Position numbers and translations under genes: made by a program. Shown here piece by piece: positions 11,391 through 23,300 of a stretch of DNA of 64,000 nucleotides. The stretch is taken from positions 2,170,001 to 2,234,000 of the forward strand of contig JAGYVD010000010.1 in the NCBI GenBank assembly GCA_021209875.1, written 5' to 3'. Position 1 is the stretch's first letter, and each line of letters opens with the position of its first letter. The notes under the pieces were generated by a model. That model ran no database searches, was not told the DNA's origin, and saw nothing but the letters and a program-made list of their open reading frames with translations. Source of the DNA: Rosellinia necatrix. Taxonomy: Eukaryota > Ascomycota > Sordariomycetes > Xylariales > Xylariaceae.

Positions 11391-14232
11391 ATGGAGAGCA
11401 AGCGCAAGGCAAGCGGCGCCAACGGACCGGAGACGGCTGCCGATACGGATCGCGCTGCTAAGCGCCGCAAATTGATCGAGGTGAGTGTGTCTGCATCGTT
11501 TTTGATTTGCTGTGGATGGATGCGATGCGCCGTGCGCAGAATGCGGTGGTGCGCGACGCTTTGCGACAGCACGGCCGTCATGGCAATCGGCCGACGCTGT
11601 TGAGCTCCGTAGACCTGCACATGGGTCGCGGTAGGTCAGCAGCAACAGGGCTAGCCAGGATAGCCGTCCGCCCGGTACCATGCGCAATCCAATGCCTTGT
11701 TCTTGACCCCATCCGTCGCCCGAAAGAGGGCCCGATCCTCTCACCTCACATTTGGTTCGGGCGCTTTGGACGCCTCTCCCAACCCCCGCATCAATACTCG
11801 TCAGTCGTGTCGTTGCACCCTGATTGACTGACCTGATTGCATCCCGCAGGAATATGGTGACTTAGCAGATGGCGAGACTGACGAATCCACGACTGCATAC
11901 GGGTTGAACATCCTCGAATCCATCAGAGCCACCACAGACAAGAAGTACGTACATCCCAAAGCTCGACTTCAACCCGGTCCGCCATGATGGACATCCATTC
12001 TGCACCCACGTCGATGGCTCATAAACCGCCCAACCCCCCAGGGTAACGCCACACAAATGCCCACAAGCATATACTAACAATGTCTTGCTTTGCAGTGGCC
12101 GCGCAGTGGCCCCCTATTTCGAAGCGCTTCCTTCGAGGTCGGGAAATCCACAGTATTATAAGAAGATACGACTCCCATTATCCCTCCAGGTAATCGAACG
12201 CAAACTCAAAGAGCGACAATATCCTGCGTTATCCTTCCTGGAGAGCGACTTCAAGCGCCTTGTCTCTAACGCAAAGGAGACAAACGAGCGAAATTCCACA
12301 ATATTCGGTGACGCTGAGCGTGTACGCAAAGCCGTAAGCAATCTGATGGTCAAGCATAACCCTGCGTATAAAGCAGGCAATTACCAAGCAGTACCTACAC
12401 CACTACCCCCTACTCCAGAACCAGAAGGGGAAGATGATGACGAGGAGGAGGTTGATGGTGAGGCAGATGAGAATGCCAGCGCGCAGGCTGCTGAGGAGGA
12501 TGAGGCAGGGGCAGGATCGCAAGGTGATGCCGATGATGCCGAAGTTGAAGACATAGAAGATGACGAAGGAGAAGGAGAGGAAGAAGCGGACGAGGGGCAG
12601 GAGGACGGCGACGAGATAGAAGAGGGAGACGACGACGAGGGCTCTCAACCAAGACATCGACGAGGATCCTCATGGAAAAAGGCCGACCCTAGAAATTCCC
12701 GCGATTCTGCGACACCTGCTCATAAATCAAACTCACGCAGCAAAGCGTATCACAGTTTCGAAGGCGTGCCGTTCACTGGGCTCAGCTTCCAACAGGCACA
12801 GGAGAAAATCGTTGACGATTTGATTCGCAAAAAGGAGGATTCGTAAGTGTCTTGTGCGTGTTAGTCGCAGACTTTCGTGAGCTAATGAAAGCTCCCAGGG
12901 ACGACTACCCGTATTTCGAGCCATTCATTTATCTTCCCCCGCGAAGCTTGAAAGACTATTATGAGATTATCGCAGAACCTCTCTCACTAAAAGCATTGCA
13001 GAAACAAGTTCGTGGCCAGCATGGTCGATCAGAAGCAACATACGTCAGTGATTTCAAGGGCTGGGCCGCCTTCGAAGACCAAGCAAGCCTCATATGGAAG
13101 AATGCTTACCACTACAATGAGGATGGTAGTGATATTTTCATAATGGCGCAGGAGCTCGAGGTTGGTCTCTCAATCTCCTAGGTCCGAAAATCAGTACTAA
13201 CTGGCGCAGGAATCCTTCCAAGAACTTCTAAAGGAGGCCAAAGCCAACGTTCCAGAGCCAACCCAACCCAAGATCAAGTTAAGGCTACCGCAGGCTGCGG
13301 AGACCCCTGGACACCCTAAAAAGATAACCATTCATGTTGGTGGTAAAAATAGCGCGACAGGGTCTCCAGCACCTGTCACTGGACAGTCTGGGGAAAGTGA
13401 GGCACCACGAAACGAGACTCCCGTGAACAGAAATCCATTCAGCGGCGCGAGCTCGACTGGGACATCGGTCAACCTAAGTCAGTTAGAAAAGGCACGGAGC
13501 ATGTCAGCCTCCGCGGGTCCGCCTAGTCCAAGTGTGCGGGCTGTGACGAAGACCGAGGATGCCGTACCAACCACGCCCATCGTCAGGCCACAAGTGGCAT
13601 CCACGACGTTTCAACATTTCGTCCCAGCAGTGGCAAATACTCCAGTTCCTGTGGTAAACGGTGCTGCTCCGCAATACCAACCGCCTCCACCTCTACCTCC
13701 ACCACCGCCCAAACGAAGCGCTACGGATATCCTAGAAGCACAGAAGTATCGGCCGCAGCCAATCAGTGAGTAATTATACCTTACATGAGTAACGATTTCA
13801 TTAACCACTTTCTCAGGAGAAATCGAAGCTCTCATGCCGAGACTAGTTATTACGGCCCATCCTTCACTCCAAACAGAGAACAAACTCGTCACGACCTTCG
13901 TTGCCAGTACGACGGAATACCAGCAAGAGATCGTGGTCAACGCGCCGCTAAGTCATTTCCGGCTACAGCTCAAACCACATATCGCGTCGTTTTTAGAAAC
14001 AGGACAGCGTGAATGGAAGCTCAATGTGATACACGACACGACACGGCTATATCCGGTGCCAATGCCATTTGATAAGCGAGGCGAGCCGATTTTCGACGTC
14101 ACATTGCGATATGGACTTAATCGCCTTGAGGTGACCCTCATTGCGGCGCTCCCAAGAGACGAGAAGGTCCCTAACGGCTTAAATATGGAGATGGAGAGGT
14201 TTGTCGTTCACTACAACTTACTTAAGCACTAA
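11391..14232 (+). CDS. tandem-bromodomain chromatin remodelling subunit, RSC4-like
   Basis: A probable subunit of the RSC-type SWI/SNF remodeller, which reads acetylated histone tails in the nucleus. Six exons: 11391-11480, 11850-11944, 12096-12842, 12899-13160, 13210-13765 and 13817-14232, giving about 721 residues with consistent phases. The N-terminus has a basic nuclear-localisation-like stretch (AAKRRKL). Bromodomain 1 is at about residues 60-155 (YYKKIRLPLSLQVIERKL); its usual Tyr-Asn pair appears as Thr-Asn (ETNERNSTIF). A long Asp/Glu-rich linker follows (about 170-245). Bromodomain 2 at about 310-398 keeps NAYHYNEDGSDI. A Pro-rich stretch (about 540-575) precedes a conserved C-terminal domain (PRLVITAHPSL to the stop) seen in fungal RSC4-type proteins. 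Yeast Rsc1/Rsc2 also have two bromodomains but carry a BAH domain, which is absent here. The exact subunit name is inference. Confidence 0.82.
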
Positions 14233-16084
14233 CGAGTCACACGTTATGCGACTGATGTTCTACCAAATTTTACTGGGGAATGGACGGCCCCAACGCTGGC
14301 GTGCTATCACTCGTGTCGTGTTTCACCACTTAACCAAACACCCAGTTATTGATGTTGAAGCAGGTCGGGTCTCGCCAGCTCACAAAAGCCCTCCCCGGGA
14401 CATGGGTAGCTCTTGGGCCTGTCAAACACCAGTACCAATTAGTCCATGAGCTCTTTCCCCCGTGGCTGGGGCATTTGCCACTGCCTCGTGGTTGACTCGG
14501 GTTAGTCGTTACAACTTTGTATTGCTTAAGTACTCGTTTTTGCCCAAATTGGAGTTCGGGGTACCGCAGATGGCTAGGGTGAAATGCTGTGGAGGACCAT
14601 TCGGATCTGCTAGGTGTGCTTGTATTTTGATTGCCTTGTACAAGTATAATACCCCATTTTGGTCTTTGCGCTGGTTAGGGCCAGGTACGCGACGACCGGG
14701 GCCATAAAAGATGTCTGTCTAGATGGCGCAGACGCAACTGTAGTACTGAAATGTAGTAACATGCAAGACACATTGCACACAAAGGCATGCGCTTCCAGTG
14801 ATAATATAATAATACCTACAGGCATCTAGTATGACCAAAGCTGGGTGCTACTACGTTAGGTCGTGCTATCACAAGGTCTTGTAGTTGCAGTTTAAAAGAC
14901 GACAACGATAGGAAAGAGTATTCTATCACCAAGGTATAATAGGTGCCATACTTAACAGATATTGACTGGGTAGCTAAGTAGGTAGCCGGGTAAAGGAAAG
15001 GACTGCTCAGAGAGAAAGGCCAAACTATAGCATTCAGATACCTCCCTTTTCTTCAGCTGACTAGGTACCAGGTGGGTGCTTTGTTTAGATGCAAGCCTCC
15101 ATACAATGCCAACCTTCAGGTTGTAGTTCGTAAAAGGTGGGCAGTATTATTTTAACCTCCAAGATAGGTTTTACCATCCCGAATTACAAAGGGAATTTTA
15201 CCTGAGCCATGCCGCTTTCAGCCCGAGCCCAGCCTGAGCAGAACCCGCTTTCGCACAAGCCAAAACGAACAAACTTGCATAACTTTCAATATCCATATTA
15301 CCGAACATTTATACATTATTTATGCAGACAGAATCGGTCCTTGAAACAGTTCAAGCAGGTTTTACAGTTTTACATTCATGCACCTTGGTCCTGGAACGGC
15401 TTTTTAGGTTATGTGTGTCCCAGGAAGACTTGATACACATGCTTATTTTATTTATACGTACTTCAAAGGACAAAATCTTTTAACTATACTTAATTAGCTG
15501 GACATAAATAAGGGCAGTATTTAATGCCTAGTAGTAATAGACTGTCTGGCCAAGGGCGCATTGATCGTGTCAGATATAAGGGATGGCATGCATTGGGGTT
15601 GAATTGACTGTATTGTGTGTTGTGTTCATGATGGTGTTCTGTTGCGATAACCGCGTCTCTAGGCAGAAATGTATGGGGACCCTGTATCCCTGAGATGGGT
15701 CTGTCATCGGACACCCATTGACCAATATTCCGGTCAAGATCATACCCCTCTTATCTGACAATACCTACCATAGACGGAGACTTGGAAGTGAAGAACAGAA
15801 GCAAAGGGACCTAAACAAACCTTTCAATCAGTTGTTTCGGCATGCTGGACACATCAAGACGAATCCATGCTGAAAAAACATGACGCTCTTGAACCGTTGC
15901 TCAATAATAGCACGACAATAATGCCCAAAGGTCTATGAAACGACCGCTCAAGCCCAGATCGCTGATTGAAATGTGGGATGACAGAAAAGTGTGTCCCCAA
16001 TGCTTTGCCATGTAATAAGCCAAGTACTTTACCCAACGACTGAAAGAATCATCACTAATTGTTGAATAAAACTCACTATATTTC
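14233..16084. other. convergent intergenic region
   Basis: About 1.85 kb between the RSC4-like gene and the kinase-like gene. I see no supportable gene; it is AT-rich from 15.2 to 15.6 kb. Confidence 0.55.
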
Positions 16085-17103
16085 TCAAATGGACTCCGAA
16101 ATCTTTAGAATCTCCATCATATTACGGATCTCATCCAAACTTGGCCGGTCCGCCGGCAGAACACGGGTGCAAGCTTCTACGATCTTGTCGAGAGGAGCGG
16201 GAACTTCCCACTCTACCAGATTCATAATAGGAGTGTTACCATATAACATGCCCTTGATGGCCACACCTAAATCGTAGACGTCGGAAGCTTTGGTCCAGTT
16301 CGCCTCCAGTGTTGACAGACACGATACCTTGGGTGCTAACCGGTTGCCCCAGCGACTCTCTAGGTCGCAAATAGCGAGATGCGAATCATCACGGGAGAAG
16401 AGAAGGTTATCAATGCGCAGGTCACGGTGCACAATATCGAGTGAGTGAAGGCAGCACAGGCCGTCGACAAGCTGGAGGATCCAGTTCTTATAGGTGGATA
16501 ATGGGTGAACGGCGGCCAGGACATATCGAGGGACCAGCTTTTCGAAGACAAGTTCGCCTTGGCATGACCTCCCAAGCAGCTGGATAACGTGGGAAGACCT
16601 GCGTGTTCCTGGGCAAGACCCGCCCTGGCAAGCGATAAGGTTATAAATCTCGCTGGCGTATTTGCCCCCCTTAACGAAATGCTGGTTGGGATCGACCGCA
16701 ATAACAGGGAGGGTGGCGAGGGCGCTGCTGATGTCCTCAGAATCGTCCTGGGGGCCAGGCAGCGGGGGCGGCGACGCTAAGGGCCGAATATCGTTACTGG
16801 TGATGTCGTAGCTACCCTGGCGCAATGGCAGATTGGCGTTAAGCCGGAGAATGGCACCAGAGAGCGTCCCAGGAACATCAGCCAACTGAAGAACCTGAGG
16901 CTCGGCCGCGTCGCTGTCGCCACCATCCCGCTCATACCAGTATGTGTAGCGAGTCATTCCGTCAATGACATCTATAGCTAGGTCGAGTACGGGACGGCCA
17001 GCCGGTGGCACTACTCTCTGGTGGTTTCGCGCTGCTTCTCGTAGGTGGCCCGCAGGCGACGTACCTCGTCCACAAAAGTATCCAAGACACCGGGCGGACT
17101 CAT
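16085..17103 (-). CDS. fungal protein kinase-like protein with divergent motifs
   Basis: The second half resembles the C-lobe of a eukaryotic protein kinase: LVDGLCCLHSLDIVHRDLRIDNLLF contains the catalytic-loop HRDLRxxN, followed by LAICDLES where DFG is expected, and SDVYDLGVAIKGMLYG like the DVWSLG segment of kinases. I see no glycine-rich loop or clear VAIK lysine, and APE is not obvious. The N-terminal 150 residues match nothing I recognise. Start: I favour ATG at 17103 (MSPPGVLDTFVDE) with a 47-base intron 17064-17018 (donor GTACGT, acceptor CACCAG, phase 0), giving about 323 residues; there is no in-frame ATG near the beginning of the long exon until MTRYTYW. It may be a pseudokinase or a divergent fungal kinase expansion member. 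The 5' flank carries a 22-base tandem duplication. Confidence 0.65.
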
Positions 17104-18186
17104 GTTGTGGTTGATTATTTAAACAATTGTGGTTGATTGTTCAGACAATTGACCGATTAACAGGGCATTCAGTTATTGAAGTTACTTGTAAGGCGACTTT
17201 TTGAGTGCCCAGATGGTGTTTGAGCAGGTGGTGCCTGAGTGTAAAGCCCGATGCGGCATCGCCACTAAGGGAATAAGTGTTTTTATTGGACAATAAAACT
17301 GGAGTTCGTAGATCGGACTTAGGCCACTATTGAGATAGTGGTGACAGTACCCTTGGCACTGAATTACTAGGATTCATCCTATCTATAATACACCTTCTTA
17401 CCCCCATGGTGCACCTCTCATTGAGTTATAAATTATTATTAATCGCCTAATTAAAACTAAATAAGCTAAACAAAAAAAAAAAACCAGTGATGATATTAAA
17501 CCTATTTTAAATGCACCACTTTTAAATAGAAAACTATTAACCTTATCTAGTAGGTACTACAGAGGATACCTATTAATATATACCTAAGTCTTTATATAAA
17601 GGTTGATTTATTACCCCGCGATTCCAGATGTTTAGGTACCCAGCCCATATTTAGTGCTACAACTCCATAGAGGTACTTAGCCTCCCTTGGTAGGCGTATA
17701 CACATATGTAAGAGTGTCCAGGTGAATTTATCATTGGATACTTCAGCACCTAGACGGGCAGCATCTGGATGCTATGACCCTCTAGCTGTAAACTTGCTTG
17801 TGGACAGAGCGTTGTGTACACCTGCAAGTAGATACTTCGTGAGTACCTCGTTCAGGTACCTACCTACAAGTAGGCAGTAGGTAGTAAATACCTACCTATC
17901 CACATGGCCTTGGTCGGTACGCTTATCAGAACCTAGGTATCCTGATTTGTGCTATCGTATCCTATCTAGTGGCCAAATCCGTTCCCCCCCGCATGGGATT
18001 TTTTCGACTAGAGGTGGGGTTTTTCGATTCACCGCCGGGTGGGCAGAATTTTTTTCTTGGACTCCCTCCACAAAGCGCGCGAGATTTACAAAATAAAGTT
18101 CTTCGCAGAGTTCCTGTCCCTCCAAAATTTCCCGTTCTTCGGCATTCCCCTCACGCAATCCTTGATCTCCCCCCAAAACACCAAAG
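17104..18186. other. divergent intergenic region between the kinase-like gene and SSB
   Basis: This is the shared upstream region. It has a 22-base imperfect tandem duplication at 17107-17150, an AT-rich stretch 17395-17600, and GGTACCTACCTAC-type motifs at 17855-17905. No gene is seen. Confidence 0.6.
17107..17150. repeat. 22-base imperfect tandem duplication
   Basis: Two adjacent copies (17107-17128 and 17129-17150) start GTGGTTGATT and end ACAATT. They differ at three sites, all transitions. Confidence 0.8.
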
Positions 18187-20345
18187 ATGGCCGAAGAAGT
18201 CTACGATGGTGCCGTCGGCATCGATTTGGGTATGTTGCGACAAAAGTGCCCCTCATGAATGAATGCCCCTCCCATCCCACCAGGGATTTTTGCGCTTCTT
18301 CGCACGAACACAGCTGACGGCTATGCCACCCCCGATCAACAGGCACCACCTACTCTTGCGTCGCCATCTACGAGGGAAACAATGTCGAGATCATCGCCAA
18401 CGAGCAGGGTAGCTTCACCACCCCATCGTTCGTCTCGTTCAACGAGAAGGAGCGTTTGATTGGCGAGGCCGCCAAGAACCAGGCCGCCATGAACCCGCGC
18501 AACACCGTCTTTGATGTCAAGTAGGTTGCCATTCATAACGCCGTTGGCAGCGACGCCGTCGGGTATCTGAAACCTTGAGTTCTAATATACATCTCCCACA
18601 GGCGATTGATTGGCCGACCTTTCAGCGACCCTATCGTCAAGAAGGATATCGAGTCTTGGCCCTTCAAGGTCGTCGAGCAAGGCACCTCGGGCAACCCCGT
18701 TGTCGAGGTCGAATACCTCGGCGAGACCAAGACCTTCTCCCCCCAGGAGATCTCTGCCATGGTCCTCACCAAGGTAAGCAAACGGCTTTGACCTCGACTA
18801 CTTGGATCACAACTAACACGCACCGTGCAGATGAAGGAGATTGCCGAGACCAAGCTCGGAAAGAAGGTGGAGAAGGCCGTCATCACCGTCCCGGCTTACT
18901 TCAACGACAACCAGCGTCAGGCCACCAAGGATGCCGGCGCTATTTCTGGACTTAACGTTCTTCGTATTATTAACGAGCCCACTGCTGCCGCTATCGCCTA
19001 CGGCCTGGGCTCAAATAAATCAAACAAGGAGCGCAACGTCCTCATCTACGATCTTGGTGGTGGTACTTTCGATGTATCCCTTCTGAACATCCAGGGTGGT
19101 GTCTTCACCGTCAAGGCCACCGCTGGTGATACCCATCTTGGTGGCCAAGATTTCGATACCAACCTCCTCGACCACTGTAAGAAGGAGTTCCTCCGCAAGA
19201 CAAAGAAAGACGGCATCTCCGGTGACCCTCGCGCTCTTCGTAGACTTCGAACTGCATGTGAGCGTGCCAAGAGAACTCTGTCCAACGGTGCTCAGACAAC
19301 TATCGAGATTGACTCCCTCTTCGACGGCGAGGACTTCTTCCTTCAGATCACCCGTGCCCGTTTTGAGGACCTGAATGCCAAAGCTTTCGCTGGCACTCTG
19401 GAGCCTGTTGCCCAGGTCCTTAAGGATTCTGGTGTTGAGAAGAGCGGTGTTGACGAGATCGTCCTTGTTGGTGGCTCAACTCGTATCCCTAAGATTCAGA
19501 AGCTACTGAGCGATTTCTTTGATGGCAAGAAGCTCGAGAAGAGCATCAACCCCGATGAGGCTGTTGCCTACGGTGCTGCCGTACAAGCAGGTATTCTATC
19601 CGGAAAGGCTACTTCAGCTGATACTTCTGATCTCCTCCTCTTGGACGTTGTTCCTCTTTCTCTTGGTGTTGCTATGGAGGGTAACATCTTCGCCCCTGTC
19701 GTCACCCGTGGCCAGACTGTCCCTACCATCAAGAAGCGGACATTCACCACTGTTGCCGACAACCAGCAGACTGTCCAGTTCCCCGTCTATCAGGGTGAAC
19801 GTGTCAACTGCGAGGATAACACCTCCCTGGGTGAATTCACTCTTGCTCCCATCCCCCCCATGCGAGCTGGTGAGGCAGTTCTGGAGGTCGTCTTTGAGGT
19901 CGACGTAAACGGCATTCTTAAAGTCACCGCCACTGAGAAGACCTCGGGACGCAGTGCTAACATTACCATCGCTAACTCTGTTGGCAAACTGTCGTCTACT
20001 GAAATTGAGAGCATGATTAACGGTAAGCCCCTCGACGAAGATGACGAGATTTAGAGGTTACTAACGCGAAATATAGATGCCGAGAAGTTCAAGAACAGTG
20101 ATGAGGCTTTCAGCAAGCGGTTTGAGGCCAAGCAGCAATTAGAATCTTACATCAGCCGTGTCGAGGAGATCGTCTCCGACCCGACTCTCTCCCTCAAGTT
20201 CAAGCGTGGCCAGAAGGAGAAGATTGAAGAGACCCTCAGCGAGGCCATGGGCCAGCTCGAACTCGAGGAGTCGACTGCTGACGACTTGAAGAAGAAGGAA
20301 CTAGCTCTGAAGAGACTGGTGACCAAGGCCATGTCTTCACGATAA
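18187..20345 (+). CDS. SSB1: SSB, ribosome-associated Hsp70 chaperone
   Basis: Ssb binds nascent chains at the ribosome exit together with the RAC (Zuo1-Ssz1) system in the cytosol. Five exons: 18187-18229, 18343-18520, 18602-18773, 18831-20022, 20077-20345, total 617 residues, close to the 613 of yeast Ssb1. Hsp70 signatures are all present: GIDLGTTYS (split by intron 1), [12 protein letters not shown], and [13 protein letters not shown]. The start [15 protein letters not shown] and the '[22 protein letters not shown]' region fit the Ssb class better than Ssa; there is no C-terminal EEVD (cytosolic Ssa) or KDEL-type signal (BiP). The sequence ends [11 protein letters not shown]. The last intron shows a clear CTAAC branch site at 20061. 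Codon use is strongly C-ending, as expected for a very highly expressed gene. Confidence 0.96.
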
Positions 20346-23300
20346 GCACGTTAATGAATTTTTCGGTTTTCATCCTTAGGACATAAACGGGCGCTAATAA
20401 ATTGCGCAAAGGCGGCGTCCACACACACAAAGCGTTCATAGGTGTGAATGATGGACATATCTTTACGGCATACGACTCGACTTCGAAAGTGCCTTGATAT
20501 GGATGGGGTAAAGATAAAAGTCTTCTGGGGTGATGATTTACGCTTTTCTTCCGAGTCTCTTATACGCCTTCTACCTTCCCTCGGTTTCTCAGGTAACCAA
20601 TCTGGTTCTTGGCGCACATGCATGTAGACTAGGGAGACTGGAAATGAGGAGGGGAAACACCCTTCAACGAAAAATAAAACTTGATTAAAAATTCTTCACT
20701 CAGCATCACCGTGTCCGTATCTACTTATATCTGACATAAGCCAGCATTGCTAGATCTCAATTTGCCATGGATCCGTTTTTAAACACCCGAAAATTAAGAA
20801 TAAAACAATAATTAGCCTTATACTAGGCTAGTATCTCAGTGCATTCTGATGCAACGAAATTCCGGACCACATTCGCAGGGGGTGCAAGTTCATAAGCACC
20901 TTAGCACTAAAAAGAGAAACGATTGTTTATGGCACAAGTTTTATGGTATGTTTTTAGTGCCGAGGGCGCCGACAGCAGCTCATCAGACCTTTGCCCATTG
21001 CTATGACACCAATGAACTTGAGAAATACAATACAATAATGCCCTTGACTACCGAGGCACTGTGGCTCTCTACTTCGCATACACGCGACCTAAGCGGCACA
21101 GTTAATAACGCTAATATATATTCCATTGACTCGGGCCCTTTCAACCAACTACTTCTAATCTTTTACTGCGAGCACGATTGATATCCTAGGTTCCCTAGTT
21201 ATATACCGATATCCCTTATATTAATAGTCAGGCCGTATTTAAGGCAATGGGTGCTGGATAGCCTCTTCTCAAACAGGCAGAAAAGGTTTCGGGCGGTCGT
21301 CGCGTCTTCCATCTCCGGTTTTTACAACAAATACAGCTCCTAATATATTGGCTACGGTAGCTACCCGTTCGGTAAAGGCTCAGAACGTTGATCTCACTCC
21401 TAAATGAAAGGGGTTGAAGGCTTGGGGTTACAGCTTAACCGTAAAACAGGATGACGAGAAAATCAATGTCAGCGGAAAACTACTACAGCAGAACCATGGT
21501 AATAAATTATCCATTGGATAAACCCCATCTGAACGTGATCCACCCATTGCACGCCTCGAACTGAGCAAAGCCGATCACCGCACTTTGAAAGGTCGGTTTC
21601 GCTACACATAATCCATTCATCTTTAAGATACGTACTTATTAGATCTTTTATTTGCAGCAATTATATGCAATTGTTTGGTTTGACCACTCTCACAATGAAT
21701 GTCATCTAATGGATGAATATCTGGGGAGTTGGTTTGGGTACCCCTGCCTGGGTAAGGGTAATTGCTCTCGACACCTGCATCAATATGTCTAATTAGAAAA
21801 TTTGGAAAGAGCATAAAAAAATAAGATCAAGGGCTATTTAAGCAATTTATATTTACACCGTCACGGCACTCAAGTAGCTATCCTGCTCCCAAAACGAGCG
21901 TCGTTTGTGAGTATCCAGACTGTACAGGCGAAGGGAAATGGGGGCTCGCCTATGCACCCTGAGAATGCTGTGGAAATACGGCTTCGTTCGCAATTTTCTG
22001 CTATAGATGTCTTACCAGTACGGCTAAAACCCCAGGCGATGAAATGTGACCTCGGGGAATTACCGCGAGAGGTTTGTCATGTTGCTTCAGACAAGTTTGA
22101 CAAGATCATCGTGAATCTTAGACAAACCCCAATCACCAGAAGACGAACTTGAGGAGTCTTCGGCGAGGTATGCGGGATGAAGCTCACCGACCTGGTCGGG
22201 GACGAAAAGCACGCTCGATGTTTGGCGCAGCCTTGGCCTCTAGGGACCCGAAGTATTCGAAGGAACTGTACGAAAGCGTTCTCGGGCTCGTGTCCCCACC
22301 AGATACAGAAGTCTAGTTGCATAATCATACCGACGGCATCGGTAGCATATGGCATCTTATACAAGAAGGCTCCGAGATACAGAATTAGGCATCGCGAACT
22401 TGAAGCGCAACAGGTTCCTAATTGACGTTTTGCCCGGTAGCAAGCTAGTAATGGGTATAATAGCGCTACAGGTAGAGCTGCGATACTGGAACCCTGCGTT
22501 TTTTGAGATCGCTATTCCGCGCCGACTGTGAAAGGGATGTGTTGACGAGTGGAATAATCCAGGGGTTTAACGCCGGGTTTGTCTTTTCGACGGATCACGG
22601 AGATGGTTGGCTTTGAGAGGGAAGTCCTGCTGAAGGCATGTTTTGTTCCCCAGATATATGTCATTTATAAGAATGATGTTAATACATTTTGTCGTTCGTC
22701 GTCGTCGTTATTGCTATATGGTCGTAGGCTTTCTACTTTCTACCTGCCCACATTACAAGGCACCCTCATTCTTCAGATCAGCAATGCATCCTTGAAAAAT
22801 CGCCTACTTTAAATCCTGAGCCTCCACCATAAGAGGGGGTAAGACACTGCAGGTGGTTAGTAGCGTCTGAATAGAGTCCCACTTCATAGACGCACTCCCG
22901 ATTACTTCATGTGCTAACCTATTCCCAGATTGTTCTTTAGGATACTGGTATAGGATACTACCAGTATAAGATGTGGCACCTAGCGTTACACTATCCAAGT
23001 GCTCAGGCAGGCCAAGAAAGCACGCCTCAGGTACCTACCTGCAGGCTCCCTCTCCCCGAGTAGTCATTTGGCAACTGCTGTAACCTTACTGCTTGCTAAT
23101 AAATCGTAGCCGCTCCCGTTTCTAAATTATTAACCCACCTGGGAAGTCTCAAGTTGCATTCTGTACGGAGTAGATGAATGGGGAGGAATCCGCGGGTAGA
23201 AGGTGAAGGTGCCATTGGCTGGTCTGGGTCCTGAATTGCCTGGTAGACTAGGCCACTATACCTATTTACGGAAGCACTACCGAAACACGCGTATTGGGTG

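Noticed and set aside
17160..17480. Possible solo LTR or other transposon remnant between the kinase-like gene and SSB
   Set aside because: No paired terminal repeats, target-site duplication or coding remnant could be identified by eye.
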